From assembly GCA_963734625.1 (NCBI GenBank), contig CAVTHW010000004.1, positions 62,001-126,000 of the forward strand: DNA of 64,000 bases, read 5' to 3'. The notes under the pieces are model-generated. The model was not told the origin of the DNA. It saw only the letters and a list, made by a program, of their open reading frames with translations, and did no database searches. The position numbers and the translations under genes were made by a program. Below are positions 43,630 through 52,358 of this stretch, one piece after another. The DNA is from CAVTHW01 sp963734625 (GTDB lineage Bacteria > Acidobacteriota > Terriglobia > Bryobacterales > Bryobacteraceae). Position 1 is the first letter of the stretch. The number at the start of each line of letters is the position of its first letter.

Positions 43630-44337
43630 ATGGAAGCGAAACAGATGGCAGAAACCCTTTTAGAATCGGAAGAGAAGAGTTCTTTCGAAGACGTAAGGCG
43701 GTTCGCCGGGGTCATTTTGGTCGCGGCGGCTGTCCTGGCGCTGAGCGCGTGCACCAGTTGCGACAAACTCCGGACGCCCCCGGCCACGACTGAGTCTCCG
43801 TCGACGGCGCCGGCGACGGAGCGTGTCGTCGGGCCGCTGACTCCGGCGGACGCCCAGGCACTCGCGACCATGAATGCCCGTCTGAAAGAATACCTGGACG
43901 TGCGCTCTAAGATCGAGCGATCGCTGCCGAAGCTGCCGCAGGAAGCAACGCCCCAGGAGATCGACAAGAACCAGCGCGCCATGGAGAAAATGGTGCGGGA
44001 GGCCCGGGCCACGGCGAAGACCGGCGACATCTTCACGCCGGAGGCGCGCCCGGTCATCCAACGCCTGCTCGCCACCGTCTTTGGCGGGCCCGACGGCAAG
44101 CAGTTGAAGGCGGCGATCATGGATGAGAACCAGGCCGCGCCGTCCGCGGTCAAGCTCGTGGTCAACGGCCGCTACCCCGACACCGTACCGTTGGCCACCG
44201 TTCCCCCGCAAGTGCTGCAGACGCTGCCGAAGCTGACTGAGGATCTCGAGTACCGGTTTGTCGGGGACTCGCTGATCCTGCTGGATGTGCGCGCGCACGT
44301 CATCGCGGACTTCGTCGAAGACATAGTGCCCAAGTAA
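43630..44337 (+). CDS. Membrane-anchored or lipoprotein of unknown function
   Basis: 235 aa. A cytoplasmic start (MEAKQMAETLLESEEKS) leads to one hydrophobic segment (FAGVILVAAAVLALSACTSC). LSAC resembles a lipobox, but it lies about 45 residues from the start, so either a late lipoprotein signal or a membrane anchor is possible. The rest is charged and helical, ending in a small beta domain (YRFVGDSLILLDVRAHVIAD). AGGAGA precedes the ATG. It lies 6 to 18 bases upstream of the phosphoesterase gene, so they are probably an operon. No family recognised. Confidence 0.7.
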   Translation: MEAKQMAETLLESEEKSSFEDVRRFAGVILVAAAVLALSACTSCDKLRTPPATTESPSTAPATERVVGPLTPADAQALATMNARLKEYLDVRSKIERSLPKLPQEATPQEIDKNQRAMEKMVREARATAKTGDIFTPEARPVIQRLLATVFGGPDGKQLKAAIMDENQAAPSAVKLVVNGRYPDTVPLATVPPQVLQTLPKLTEDLEYRFVGDSLILLDVRAHVIADFVEDIVPK

Positions 44338-44354
44338 CCTGAATGGAGGTCATC

Positions 44355-45245
44355 ATGCGCCTGCGTCATTGGTCTTCCGTCGCACTCGTGCCCCTTCTGA
44401 TCTGGACCGGGGCCGCTGTCGTCCGGGCCATCCAGTCTCCGACCGAAGCGCCCGTACCGCTGCCGAACAAGGATGGATCGTTCAAGTTCTGCGTCCTCGG
44501 CGACTTCGGAGTCGGCGATCAGAAGCAGTTCCAGTTGGCCGACCAGATGGCCACACTCCACGGGCGGTTCAAGTATGACGTCGTCGTGACGGTTGGAGAC
44601 AACATTCTCGGATCGGAGCGGCCGCAGGACTTCCAGAAGAAGTTCGAGATCCCCTACAAACCGCTGCTGGACGCCGGCGTGAAGTTCTACGCGTCGCTGG
44701 GCAACCACGACTCGCGCGAGCAGCGCTTTTACAAGCTGTTCAACATGGACGGGAAGCTCTATTACTCGTTCAGCCCGAAGGCGAACATCCGCTTCTTCGC
44801 GCTCGACAGCACGTACCCCGTGCCGGAGCAGATCTCATGGCTCGAGAAAGAGCTGGCGGCATCGAACCAGGATTGGAAGATAGCTTACTTCCATCAACCC
44901 CTGTACTCATCAGGCGACCAGCACGGCCCGGACGTCCAACTGCGCAAAGTGGTCGAGCCGCTCTTCCTGAAATACAATGTGAGCGTCGTGCTCAGCGGCC
45001 ACGACCACTTCTACGAGCGCATTAAGCCGCAGAAGGGAATCGCGTACTTTGTGGTGGGATCGGGGGGCCGGTTGCGGGTAGGCAACATCGACCGGAAGTC
45101 GGGCATTACGGCGAAGGGGTTCGACACCGATCTGGCGTTCATGGCCGCCGAAATCAGCGGCGACCAGATGTACTTTAACGCCATCTCGCGCCTGGGGCAG
45201 AGCGTCGACTCGGGTGTCCTCACACGGCGCAAGGTCACGCCCTGA
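44355..45245 (+). CDS. Secreted calcineurin-like metallophosphoesterase (purple acid phosphatase type)
   Basis: 296 aa with a signal peptide (RHWSSVALVPLLIWTGAAVV). The five metal-binding blocks are present: FCVLGDFGVGD, VVTVGDNIL, ASLGNHDSRE, IAYFHQPLYSS and VVLSGHDHFYER. This is the layout of purple acid phosphatase-like enzymes hydrolysing phosphate monoesters in the periplasm. ATG 44355 is preceded by GGAGG; an in-frame ATG at 44343 lies before that site and is less likely. It follows the anchored protein gene closely. Confidence 0.9.
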   Translation: MRLRHWSSVALVPLLIWTGAAVVRAIQSPTEAPVPLPNKDGSFKFCVLGDFGVGDQKQFQLADQMATLHGRFKYDVVVTVGDNILGSERPQDFQKKFEIPYKPLLDAGVKFYASLGNHDSREQRFYKLFNMDGKLYYSFSPKANIRFFALDSTYPVPEQISWLEKELAASNQDWKIAYFHQPLYSSGDQHGPDVQLRKVVEPLFLKYNVSVVLSGHDHFYERIKPQKGIAYFVVGSGGRLRVGNIDRKSGITAKGFDTDLAFMAAEISGDQMYFNAISRLGQSVDSGVLTRRKVTP

Positions 45246-45304
45246 TTTCCAGAGGTTGAAACAAATCTTTGGTATCTTGTTCCAGCTCGTGTTGCTAACA
45301 GATT

Positions 45305-45333
45305 GATTCAATGAGGGATATTATCCTTGAATC
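45305..45333. promoter_or_regulatory. Nested dyad between phosphoesterase and small unknown gene
   Basis: GATTCAA (45305-45311) and TTGAATC (45327-45333) flank an inner GGATA-T-TATCC dyad (45316-45326). It could be a transcript terminator for the phosphoesterase operon or an operator for the gene at 45481. The rest of the 235-bp gap holds an AT-rich tract (ACTATATATAGG near 45352-45363) that may be a promoter. Confidence 0.4.
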
Positions 45334-45480
45334 GGGCGCCGGGCGAACGCACACTATATATAGGTACCGTTTGATGGTACGGGTCCTGTAGGTCGGGGCC
45401 GGTGAATTGCACGTCGGTTGTTCTTCTGTGCCGGACCCCGAACTCCACCTGGAACCATCCTGGCGCTAAGGAGGCAGCAC

Positions 45481-45798
45481 ATGGCGCACGACCACGGTAA
45501 TGAATACCAAGTTAGAATTGTGCATCCTGACGGAGCTGAGGAACTGAGCGGGTGGTTGAATAGCAAAGAGCAGATTGCTCAGGCGGTGGCTGCGGTCCAC
45601 AGTCCGCCAGGCAATACTTTCTGGCTTCGGGCACGCAGCGTACTCTGTCCAGACTGCCTAGATAGGGAACAGAGGATTGTGGAATGTCCCCTTACCGATG
45701 TGCCGTCTCCTAGATGCAGCCCACATGACTCCTATTATCTGCTGAGAGTGGGATTGAAGAACCGGCACACTGTTTTCAACCAGGGTTTCCATATATAA
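45481..45798 (+). CDS. Small cysteine-containing protein of unknown function
   Basis: 105 aa starting MAHDHGNEYQVRIVHPDG with AAGGAGG ideally placed upstream. CPDC mid-protein with further Cys (IVECPLTD, SPRCSPHDS) suggests a zinc-binding or redox site. Base composition is lower in GC than the neighbours. No family is recognised. It stands alone between a metallophosphoesterase gene and a convergent symporter. Confidence 0.6.
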   Translation: MAHDHGNEYQVRIVHPDGAEELSGWLNSKEQIAQAVAAVHSPPGNTFWLRARSVLCPDCLDREQRIVECPLTDVPSPRCSPHDSYYLLRVGLKNRHTVFNQGFHI

Positions 45799-45849
45799 AG
45801 GCACTGGCGTCGCCACCCAGCCCAGGGGCTTTCAAACAAATCGCTCAGT

Positions 45850-47725
45850 TCAGGCTGACGCGTTTTCGGATGCGTTTTCGGAGGCGAAGAGTGTCACCAG
45901 GAATTGAGAGGAGGGCCTCTGGGTGAACAGGCTCACCAGGACCAGCACCACTAGGCTCAACGGCAAAGCCACCACCAGCGGGTCCAGAACGGGCCAGTTG
46001 GGCTTGGTTGCCAGAAGCGACGTCACGCCGAACAGCGCGTGACAGATGCCCAGCGCCTGGGCTTCGGCATCCTTGATGAACACCACCCAGAGCGCGGTCA
46101 CGAGAAAACCCGTAACCATGCTGGCCTTGACGGCCGCCTGCGTGACTCCGCGGAAGTAGAGGCCGCCGATGAAAGCCGGCAGAAACGCCGAGGCGCACAG
46201 GCCGAAGAAGATGGCGGTGGCCCGGGCAATGATGTAGTCTCCCCGCGCATAGTAGCCGATCGCCAGAGCGGCCACGATGCCAATGATCATTCCGATTCGC
46301 GTCACGCGGATGCTGTTGGTCCGCGGACCGGCCAACTGCTTGAATACGTCGTGACCGATTCCGGTTCCCAGGGTGTGGATCTGGCTGGAGAGGGTGCTCA
46401 TGGCGGCGGCCAGCAGAGTCAGCAGGAACAACACGCCAAACCAGCGCGGCAGGGCGCTCGTGACGTAGATGGGGATGATGCTGTCGGCGTTGAACATGTA
46501 GCGGCCGCCGCCGATGGGGACCACTGCCCGCAGGAAACTGGAAGCCTTCGGCCGGACTTCGACCCGGCCATCGGGGAGAGCCGTCACTTCCGCCTTGGGA
46601 AGGATCGCCTCGGCCTTGCCGAGCCCGCCGGCAACCACGTGGGTGTCGGCGAGCCCGTTGTTAGTGGTGTCTATGTGCAGGAGTCGAGCGGGCAGGGTAG
46701 CGGTTACGTAACGCTCCTGCTTGGCGATGACGTTAGCCTTCTCGCTGACGGAGATCAACTGCCCTCGGATCACCTCGTGCTGGTAGAAGTAGACATTGGA
46801 CAGGGCCCCGACGGTAAAGGCCACGCCCGTCATCATGAGGATGAAGATGCCGCCAACCCATACCGCCCGGTTCAACTCGCGGTCGGACTTCACCGTCATG
46901 AAGCGCACCACGAGCTGCGGCTGGGCAAGGACGCCGATCCCCACCCCCATCACGACCGTGGTGACCACGATGTACCAGAGGTTATACTTGGCGCTCCCCC
47001 AGCCGAACAGCGGCATGGAGGTCCAGCCTTGATGGCCGATCGCCTTGTAGCCGGCGAAGACCTGGGAGCCCATGTTCGTAAGGTCTTGATGGCCCTTCAC
47101 CACGCCGCCCACGATTGTATACGAGGCGACCAGAAGAACGGCCATCCCCACAAACATGATCACGCCTTGAAGCGCGTCGGTGTACATCACGCCCTTCAGC
47201 CCCCCGGCCATGACGTAGACCGCCGTCAGCGAGGCGAAGACCAGAAGAGAAATCTCATAGGACGCGCCGAAGTGGGTGGCGATGAACTCGCTGCCGCCAA
47301 TCAGGACGGCTGTGGTGTAGACCGGCATGACCAGGAAGATAACCAGCCCAGCGAAGACCTGGATGAACTTGCTCTGGTAGCGGCGGCCCAGGAACTCGGG
47401 GAAGGTGTGGGCGTCGAGGGCGAGCCCGATCTTCCGGGTTCTACCTCCCAGCAGGGCAAACGCGATAAAGATGCCCTACAAAGATATTGCAGAAAGTCAG
47501 CCATAGAAGGCTCATCCCGAACATCCCCGCCACTCCGCCGAACCCGACGATGGCGCTGGTGGAAATAAACGTGGCGCCGTAGCTGAGGGCCATGATCACC
47601 GGATGGGCCTTACGCCCGGCCAGCATGTAGTCGCTGGCGTTCTTGGTCCGCTTCCAGCCAAGGTAGCCCAGGTAGGCGACCATGAGGAGGTAGACGGCAA
47701 CCGCAAGGATTTCCCAAAGCTTCAT
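45850..47725 (-). pseudogene. Sodium:solute symporter (SSS family), interrupted by a frameshift
   Basis: Read across one frameshift this is a 13-helix-type sodium:solute symporter of about 620 aa. The N-terminal part (47441-47725) gives AYLGYLGWKRTKNASDYMLA then SYGATFISTSAIVGFGGVAG, a strong SSS signature. At the CCC run 47474-47476 one extra base shifts the frame: the expected continuation IFIAFALLGG is in another frame, which stays open to the stop near 45850. The first ATG of the second frame (47328) is internal. A large loop between two helices (about TLPARLLHIDTTNNG to SSFLRAVVPIG) is unusual. Small accessory gene lies immediately upstream. Confidence 0.8.
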
Positions 47726-47752
47726 GACGATCTCCAGTTACAGGGGGTCCCG

Positions 47753-47890
47753 CTATTTCTCTTCGACTTCCTTGTGGGACTTCCGGCCGCGCAGAAAGGC
47801 GTGGATCACGCATAACGCGGTTGCGGCCAGGCATAGCAGATAGGCCAGCCAGATCCCGGGATCGGGAATGCCAAGAACACCAACTGCCAT
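47753..47890 (-). CDS. Symporter small accessory protein (45 aa)
   Basis: A 45-codon frame reads MAVGVLGIPDPGIWLAYLLC then LAATALCVIHAFLRGRK, one membrane helix with a basic tail ending HKEVEEK. This matches the small accessory proteins seen in front of SSS-family symporter genes (the GIPDP-WLAYLLC pattern). It ends 27 bases upstream of the symporter start, same strand, and has CAGGAGG ahead of the ATG. It probably assembles with the symporter in the membrane. Confidence 0.75.
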   Translation of the reverse strand: MAVGVLGIPDPGIWLAYLLCLAATALCVIHAFLRGRKSHKEVEEK

Positions 47891-48345
47891 AAGGACGATA
47901 CCTCCTGATTCAAGCTTGTATACATGGTTTTGCCGGTGGATGCAAGTTCAGACTTTGGCCTGGGTCAGATAGCTCTATTTGTGCGGACGTTGTTCCCGTA
48001 ACACAACGAAGTGGTTTACGCGACTCCTTCCGCGACATTTTGCCTAACAATTAGGAGCGGGAGATGAAACGGCCGATACAGGTTCTTAAGACCGCGGTTC
48101 CACTTCTTCTTGTACAACTGCTTTGCTGGAAGACCTGCTTAGGTCAGGTGGATCTGTGGTAACGGGTAAGACTGATTGACGACGGCGATATGCCTTCCTG
48201 ACTACAGGTGGCGTCACGGGTTGGGTTTGCGAGTCGAGCGGGTGCTGGGTGGCAGGGGCGATCATCGCGGGGGTTTTGGCCGCCTTGGTTTGGGGGGTAT
48301 CGCCGCCTGAATCGCTACCCTTTTCCCCCCGCACAAGGTAGCGAT
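47891..48345. other. Intergenic stretch with one possible signal-peptide micro-ORF
   Basis: About 455 bp without a confident gene. It contains a 32-codon plus-strand frame (48064-48162, listed separately) and an Arg/Pro-rich minus-strand open frame from 48086 that lacks protein-like features. The region next to 47890 probably carries the symporter promoter. Confidence 0.45.
48064..48162 (+). CDS. Possible 32-aa peptide with signal sequence
   Basis: From an ATG preceded by AGGAGCGGGAG, the frame encodes KRPIQVLKTAVPLLLVQLLC followed by WKTCLGQVDLW and a stop. It looks like a secretion signal with a plausible cleavage after LGQ and almost no mature part. It may be the start of a decayed secreted-protein gene rather than a functional peptide. 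Confidence 0.3.
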   Translation: MKRPIQVLKTAVPLLLVQLLCWKTCLGQVDLW

Positions 48346-48663
48346 CTACACGAAGGCGGCGAACGCGCCAGGAGATCCTGGGCGATGATAGCGGCGATCC
48401 GTCCCTGTGGCCCAGACGCCGAGCGGCCGTGAGCCCACGGAAATTGTGGGTCTTCCTGCCGGTTGGCACGAGGTGAGGAAATCGGCAAGATTGTTCCGGC
48501 ACTCCCGGTAGATGCCCAGGGCCTGATCGACGCGCTGCCGCGCCGCTTCCGCGGCTATGTTGTCCGATGAGGATTCTTGGGTGATCGACCGCAGTTCCCA
48601 GACTGCTGAGCGCAGTCTGTCAAATGCGGCGTCATAAGCGGCTCTCAATCCCTCGTAATCCAT
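48346..48663 (-). CDS. Small helical protein of unknown function
   Basis: 105 aa. MDYEGLRAAYDAAFDRLRSA, VWELRSITQESSSDNIAAEA and RQRVDQALGIYRECRNNLAD look like a helical bundle; the last 45 residues are disordered and may be a frame-shifted tail. CAGGAGGG precedes the ATG at 48663; the frame extends to 48690 but the shorter start has the ribosome site. No family is recognised. Confidence 0.5.
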   Translation of the reverse strand: MDYEGLRAAYDAAFDRLRSAVWELRSITQESSSDNIAAEAARQRVDQALGIYRECRNNLADFLTSCQPAGRPTISVGSRPLGVWATGTDRRYHRPGSPGAFAAFV

Positions 48664-48818
48664 TGCCCGATCCCTCCTGAAGTTCCCCACACTCTATATG
48701 ACGCTCGGACTGCCGAGATGTTTCGTGGCGACTCAGCAACCAGCCTACGCCGGTGTCTTGAACCCGAAGGTGCTTATGCGCCGTCCGGAGGCTTCGTCTA
48801 CTATTTGGGGGACGGGAC

Positions 48819-49484
48819 TTAGATTGCGGTCTGGGCCAGATAGGATTCGAGCATGGCCACAAGTTCGCTGGCGAAGACGGAGCGCTCGATGTGCTGCTCG
48901 CCGGGGTGGGCGGCGAAATGGTGGGTCAGGCTTTCGACCGCCTGCACGACAAAGTAGCCCGCGTGCCGGAGGTTGCCGTGGCGGACCTCGGGGTAGAGGC
49001 CTAGCAGCCCCGCCATGGTCTTGGCGGCTTCGCGTGCGGCTTGCATCAGCGCCGCGTGGACGCGCTCGGGCAGCGGGGTCTCCTCCAGCAGAATGTGCTG
49101 AAGACGGGGCCGGCCGGCGTGCGTTTCCAGCATCCCCTCCACGTAGTCCCGCAAAGCGTTGTGCAAGGAATGACGCTCGGCCACCGTATGGCACACCCAT
49201 TCGTTCAGCCGGCGAGACGTCTCTTCCAGGTGGCGCTCCAGCAAGACCACGGCGGCGGCCTCCTTGCTGGGAAAGTACTGGTAAAACGTTCCGATGGAGA
49301 GGCCCGCCCGCTCCGCGATACGGTTGGTGGTGCCGGCCGCGTAGCCGCGCTCCTCAAAAACCTGAGCAGCCGCATCCAACAGGCCCTCCAGGGTGCCCTT
49401 GGAACGCTTCTGAATGGGCTTCTTTCTTGGGTCCAAACGCTTCTTCTGGGCGGCGGGCCTCAGGGCTGAAACGCGAGTTGTCAC
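48819..49484 (-). CDS. TetR-family transcriptional repressor
   Basis: 221 aa starting from GTG. The helix-turn-helix is clear: LLDAAAQVFEERGYAAGTTN then RIAERAGLSIGTFYQYFPSK, followed by a ligand-binding helical domain with VERHSLHNALRDYVEGMLE-like packing. The N-terminus is a basic tail (KKRLDPRKKPIQKRSKG). It is divergent from the P-type ATPase with only 30 bases between the starts, and that gap contains a 14-bp palindrome, so it most likely represses the ATPase gene and itself. Confidence 0.9.
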   Translation of the reverse strand: MTTRVSALRPAAQKKRLDPRKKPIQKRSKGTLEGLLDAAAQVFEERGYAAGTTNRIAERAGLSIGTFYQYFPSKEAAAVVLLERHLEETSRRLNEWVCHTVAERHSLHNALRDYVEGMLETHAGRPRLQHILLEETPLPERVHAALMQAAREAAKTMAGLLGLYPEVRHGNLRHAGYFVVQAVESLTHHFAAHPGEQHIERSVFASELVAMLESYLAQTAI

Positions 49485-49488
49485 AAAC

Positions 49489-49502
49489 TGAGCAATAGCT
49501 CA
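49489..49502. promoter_or_regulatory. Operator-like palindrome TGAGC-AATA-GCTCA
   Basis: Perfect 5-bp inverted repeat with a 4-base spacer between the divergent starts of the TetR gene (49484) and the ATPase gene (49515). TetR-family operators are short palindromes of this type. There is no ribosome site before the ATPase ATG. Confidence 0.5.
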
Positions 49503-49514
49503 CGATAGACTCAG

Positions 49515-52088
49515 ATGTCAACCTCTTCGGAAAGCCCCGAGAAGTTCTCCGGCCTGAGCCAGGCGGAGGCCAGCGCCCGCCTGGAGCGCGACGGCGCGAA
49601 TGAACTCCCCACGCAGAAGAAGCGCGGGCTGCTGCCGATCGCGGTGGAGGTGGTGCGGGAACCGATGTTCCTGATGTTGGTGGCCGCGGGCGCCTTGTAT
49701 TTCTTCATGGGAGAACCTGTCGACGCGCTGATGCTGCTGGGCTTCGTGTTCGTGGTTCTGGCCATCACAGTGGTGCAGGAACGCCGGACCGAGCGGGCGC
49801 TGGACGCGTTGCGCGACCTTTCGAGCCCGCGCGCCCTGGTTATCCGCGACGGAGAACACCGGCGCATCCCGGGCCGGGAGGTGGTGCGCGGCGACATCCT
49901 GGTTTTGTCCGAGGGGGATCGCGTGCCGGCGGACGCAATCCTGAGGCAGGGAATGAGCCTGTCCGTGGATGAGTCGCTGCTCACGGGTGAATCGGTGCCG
50001 GTCCGCAAGGCCGCTTCGGCGAGCGCCGCGCAACTGGACCGGCCGGGAGGCGACGACACGTTCTCGGTCTTTTCGGGAACGCTGGTGACGGCCGGGCAGG
50101 GTACCGCCGAAGTCCTGAGCACGGGATTCTCCACCGAACTGGGGCGAATCGGCAAGGCCTTGGCGCAGGTTGAGCCAGAGGCCACACCCCTACAGAAGGA
50201 GACGTCGCGCCTGGTGCGGGTCTGCGCCATGGTGGGACTGTCGGCCTGCGTACTGGTGGTGGTGATCTACAGCCTGACGCGCGGCGGCGGCGCGAGTGTC
50301 TGGAAAGAGGGACTGCTGGCCGGCATTGCCATGGCCATGGCCACGCTGCCCGAGGAATTCCCGGTGGTGCTGACGGTCTTCCTGGCCCTGGGAGCCTGGC
50401 GCATCTCGCGGAGCCGGGTGCTGACGCGGCGCATGCCGGCGGTCGAGACGCTGGGCGCGGCAACGGTCTTGTGCGTGGACAAGACGGGCACGCTCACGCT
50501 CAACCAGATGAAGGTGAAGCGGGTGTCGATCTCCGGGCGCGCGGCGGACCCCGCCGGATCGGACGAACCCCTGGCGCCGGAGTTCCTGGCCCTTTTGAAG
50601 TGCGCGGTGCTGGCGAGCAAGCCCGATCCGTTCGACCCGATGGAAAAGGCCATTCACGCGGCCGGGGGGAGTTCGGGTCCAGGGTGGGCGATGGTGAAGG
50701 AATACCCGCTGAGCCCGGGACTGCTCGCGGTGAGCCAGGTCTGGAGGCAAGAGGGGAGCAGCGAATTGTTGGCCGCTTCCAAAGGGGCTCCCGAGGCGAT
50801 CGCCAAGTTATGCCGCATGACGGACGAGCGGCGGGAGGCGCTGACCGTGGAGGTGGCGGGGCTGGCCTCCGAAGGCCTGCGAGTCCTCGGAGTGGCGAGC
50901 AGGCGGATGCGCGAAGAGGACCTGCCCGGCGAGCATCAAGCCCTGGAACTGGAGTTTCTTGGACTCATCGGATTGGAGGACCCGCTCCGGCCAACGGTCC
51001 CCGCGGCGGTAGCCGAATGCCGGACCGCGGGCATCCGAGTGGTGATGATCACGGGCGATTACCCATTGACGGCCCTCAGCATCGCGCGGCAGGCCGGCCT
51101 GGGAGGATGCGAGACCGCGATCACCGGACCCGAACTGGAGGGAATGCCGGACGACGAACTCTCGCGGCGAATCAAGGACGCCACCATCTTTGCCCGCGTC
51201 GTGCCCGAGCAGAAGCTGCGGATAGTCAATGCGCTCAAGGCCAACGGCGAAATCGTGGCGATGACGGGAGATGGCGTCAACGATGCGCCGGCGCTGAAGG
51301 CGGCGCACATTGGCATCGCTATGGGCGGGCGCGGTACGGATGTGGCCCGCGAGGCGGGTTCGCTGGTACTGCTTGACGACGACTTCTCGTCGATTGTCGC
51401 CGCGGTGAGATTGGGCCGGCGCATCTTCGACAACATCAAGAAGGCGATTGCCTTCATTTTCGCGGTTCACGTGCCCATCGCGGGGCTGTCGATGGTGCCG
51501 GTCTTCTTTCCGTCGTGGCCGCTGCTGCTGCTTCCCGTGCATATCGTTTTCCTTGAGCTGGTGATCGACCCGTCCTGCACCTTGATCTTCGAAGGAGAGC
51601 AGGCGGAGGCCGATGTGATGAAGCGGCCGCCGCGCAATCCCGCCGAGCGGCTGTTCTCGCTCCGGACCATCGGGTTCGCGGTGGCCCAGGGACTCAGCGT
51701 GCTGGCCTTGTGCGTGGGGGTGTTCATGTGGTCGCGCCTGGGCCATGGGCCGGACGCAGCACGCGCGCTGACGTTCACAACGCTGGTGGCCGCCTTCCTC
51801 GCGATCATCCTGGTCAACCGGAGCTGGAGCCGCACCATCCTGGGCAGCCTGCGTATGCCGAACGGAGCCCTGTGGTGGGTGCTGGGCGGGACGGCCGTGC
51901 TCCTGGCCGTCGTGCTGGCGGTCCCTTTTGCTCAACGGTTGTTCCATTTCGCGCCGCTCCACGCCCGTGACCTGGGGCTTAGCATCGCGGCCGGGATGGC
52001 GTGCGTGATGTGGTTTGATTTGCTGAAACTGGCCGGATGGCTCGCACCGGCCCAAACGCCTAATTCCACGACGGAGAGGAACTCATGA
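49515..52088 (+). CDS. P-type cation-transporting ATPase (P2-like, Ca2+/cation pump)
   Basis: 857-aa pump. Motifs in order: N-terminal cation-ATPase domain (GLSQAEASARLERDGANELP), TGES in the actuator domain (LLTGESVPVRKA), M4 motif LPEEFPVVLT, phosphorylated D322 in CVDKTGTLTLNQ, and hinge MTGDGVNDAPALKAAHIG. PEEFP replaces the PEGLP of calcium pumps, a variant common in bacterial P2-like pumps, so the ion is uncertain. About ten membrane helices are expected. A divergent TetR gene and an overlapping zinc-ribbon gene flank it. ATG 49515 lacks a ribosome site, suggesting a leaderless mRNA. Confidence 0.9.
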   Translation: MSTSSESPEKFSGLSQAEASARLERDGANELPTQKKRGLLPIAVEVVREPMFLMLVAAGALYFFMGEPVDALMLLGFVFVVLAITVVQERRTERALDALRDLSSPRALVIRDGEHRRIPGREVVRGDILVLSEGDRVPADAILRQGMSLSVDESLLTGESVPVRKAASASAAQLDRPGGDDTFSVFSGTLVTAGQGTAEVLSTGFSTELGRIGKALAQVEPEATPLQKETSRLVRVCAMVGLSACVLVVVIYSLTRGGGASVWKEGLLAGIAMAMATLPEEFPVVLTVFLALGAWRISRSRVLTRRMPAVETLGAATVLCVDKTGTLTLNQMKVKRVSISGRAADPAGSDEPLAPEFLALLKCAVLASKPDPFDPMEKAIHAAGGSSGPGWAMVKEYPLSPGLLAVSQVWRQEGSSELLAASKGAPEAIAKLCRMTDERREALTVEVAGLASEGLRVLGVASRRMREEDLPGEHQALELEFLGLIGLEDPLRPTVPAAVAECRTAGIRVVMITGDYPLTALSIARQAGLGGCETAITGPELEGMPDDELSRRIKDATIFARVVPEQKLRIVNALKANGEIVAMTGDGVNDAPALKAAHIGIAMGGRGTDVAREAGSLVLLDDDFSSIVAAVRLGRRIFDNIKKAIAFIFAVHVPIAGLSMVPVFFPSWPLLLLPVHIVFLELVIDPSCTLIFEGEQAEADVMKRPPRNPAERLFSLRTIGFAVAQGLSVLALCVGVFMWSRLGHGPDAARALTFTTLVAAFLAIILVNRSWSRTILGSLRMPNGALWWVLGGTAVLLAVVLAVPFAQRLFHFAPLHARDLGLSIAAGMACVMWFDLLKLAGWLAPAQTPNSTTERNS

Positions 52089-52357
52089 AATCTCCTACTT
52101 GTGCCAGCGTTGAGCTGGTAATGCCGGAGAGATCCGGCGTCGAGATCGATTACTGCCCCACCTGCCGCGGAGTCTGGCTGGACCGCGGGGAACTTGACAA
52201 GATCATCGAGCGATCGCTCGCGCCGTCGCAGCAGGCCCCTCCTCCCGCCCGGTACGAGGCCCCCCGCGGGTACGAGGGAGACCACCATCACGACAAGCAC
52301 GGCCAGTACGGCAGCCAGGGCAAACGGCGGGGATGGTTAGGAGAGATGTTCGACTAG
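52085..52357 (+). CDS. TFIIB-type zinc-ribbon protein (zf-TFIIB), one cysteine missing
   Basis: 90 aa. VEIDYCPTCRGVWLDRGELD is the conserved zf-TFIIB core. Family members usually begin MKCPxC; here the start is MKSPTCAS, so Cys3 is Ser while C6, C24 and C27 remain. The C-terminus is a His/Gly-rich tail (YEGDHHHDKHGQYGSQGKRR) that could also bind metal. The ATG overlaps the ATPase stop (ATGA), so it is cotranslated with the pump. Its role is unknown. Confidence 0.8.
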   Translation: MKSPTCASVELVMPERSGVEIDYCPTCRGVWLDRGELDKIIERSLAPSQQAPPPARYEAPRGYEGDHHHDKHGQYGSQGKRRGWLGEMFD

Positions 52358-52358
52358 A

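Noticed and set aside
48086..48502. 138-codon minus-strand frame
   Set aside because: Arg/Pro-rich, lacks a ribosome site, and overlaps the better supported helical protein gene in another frame.
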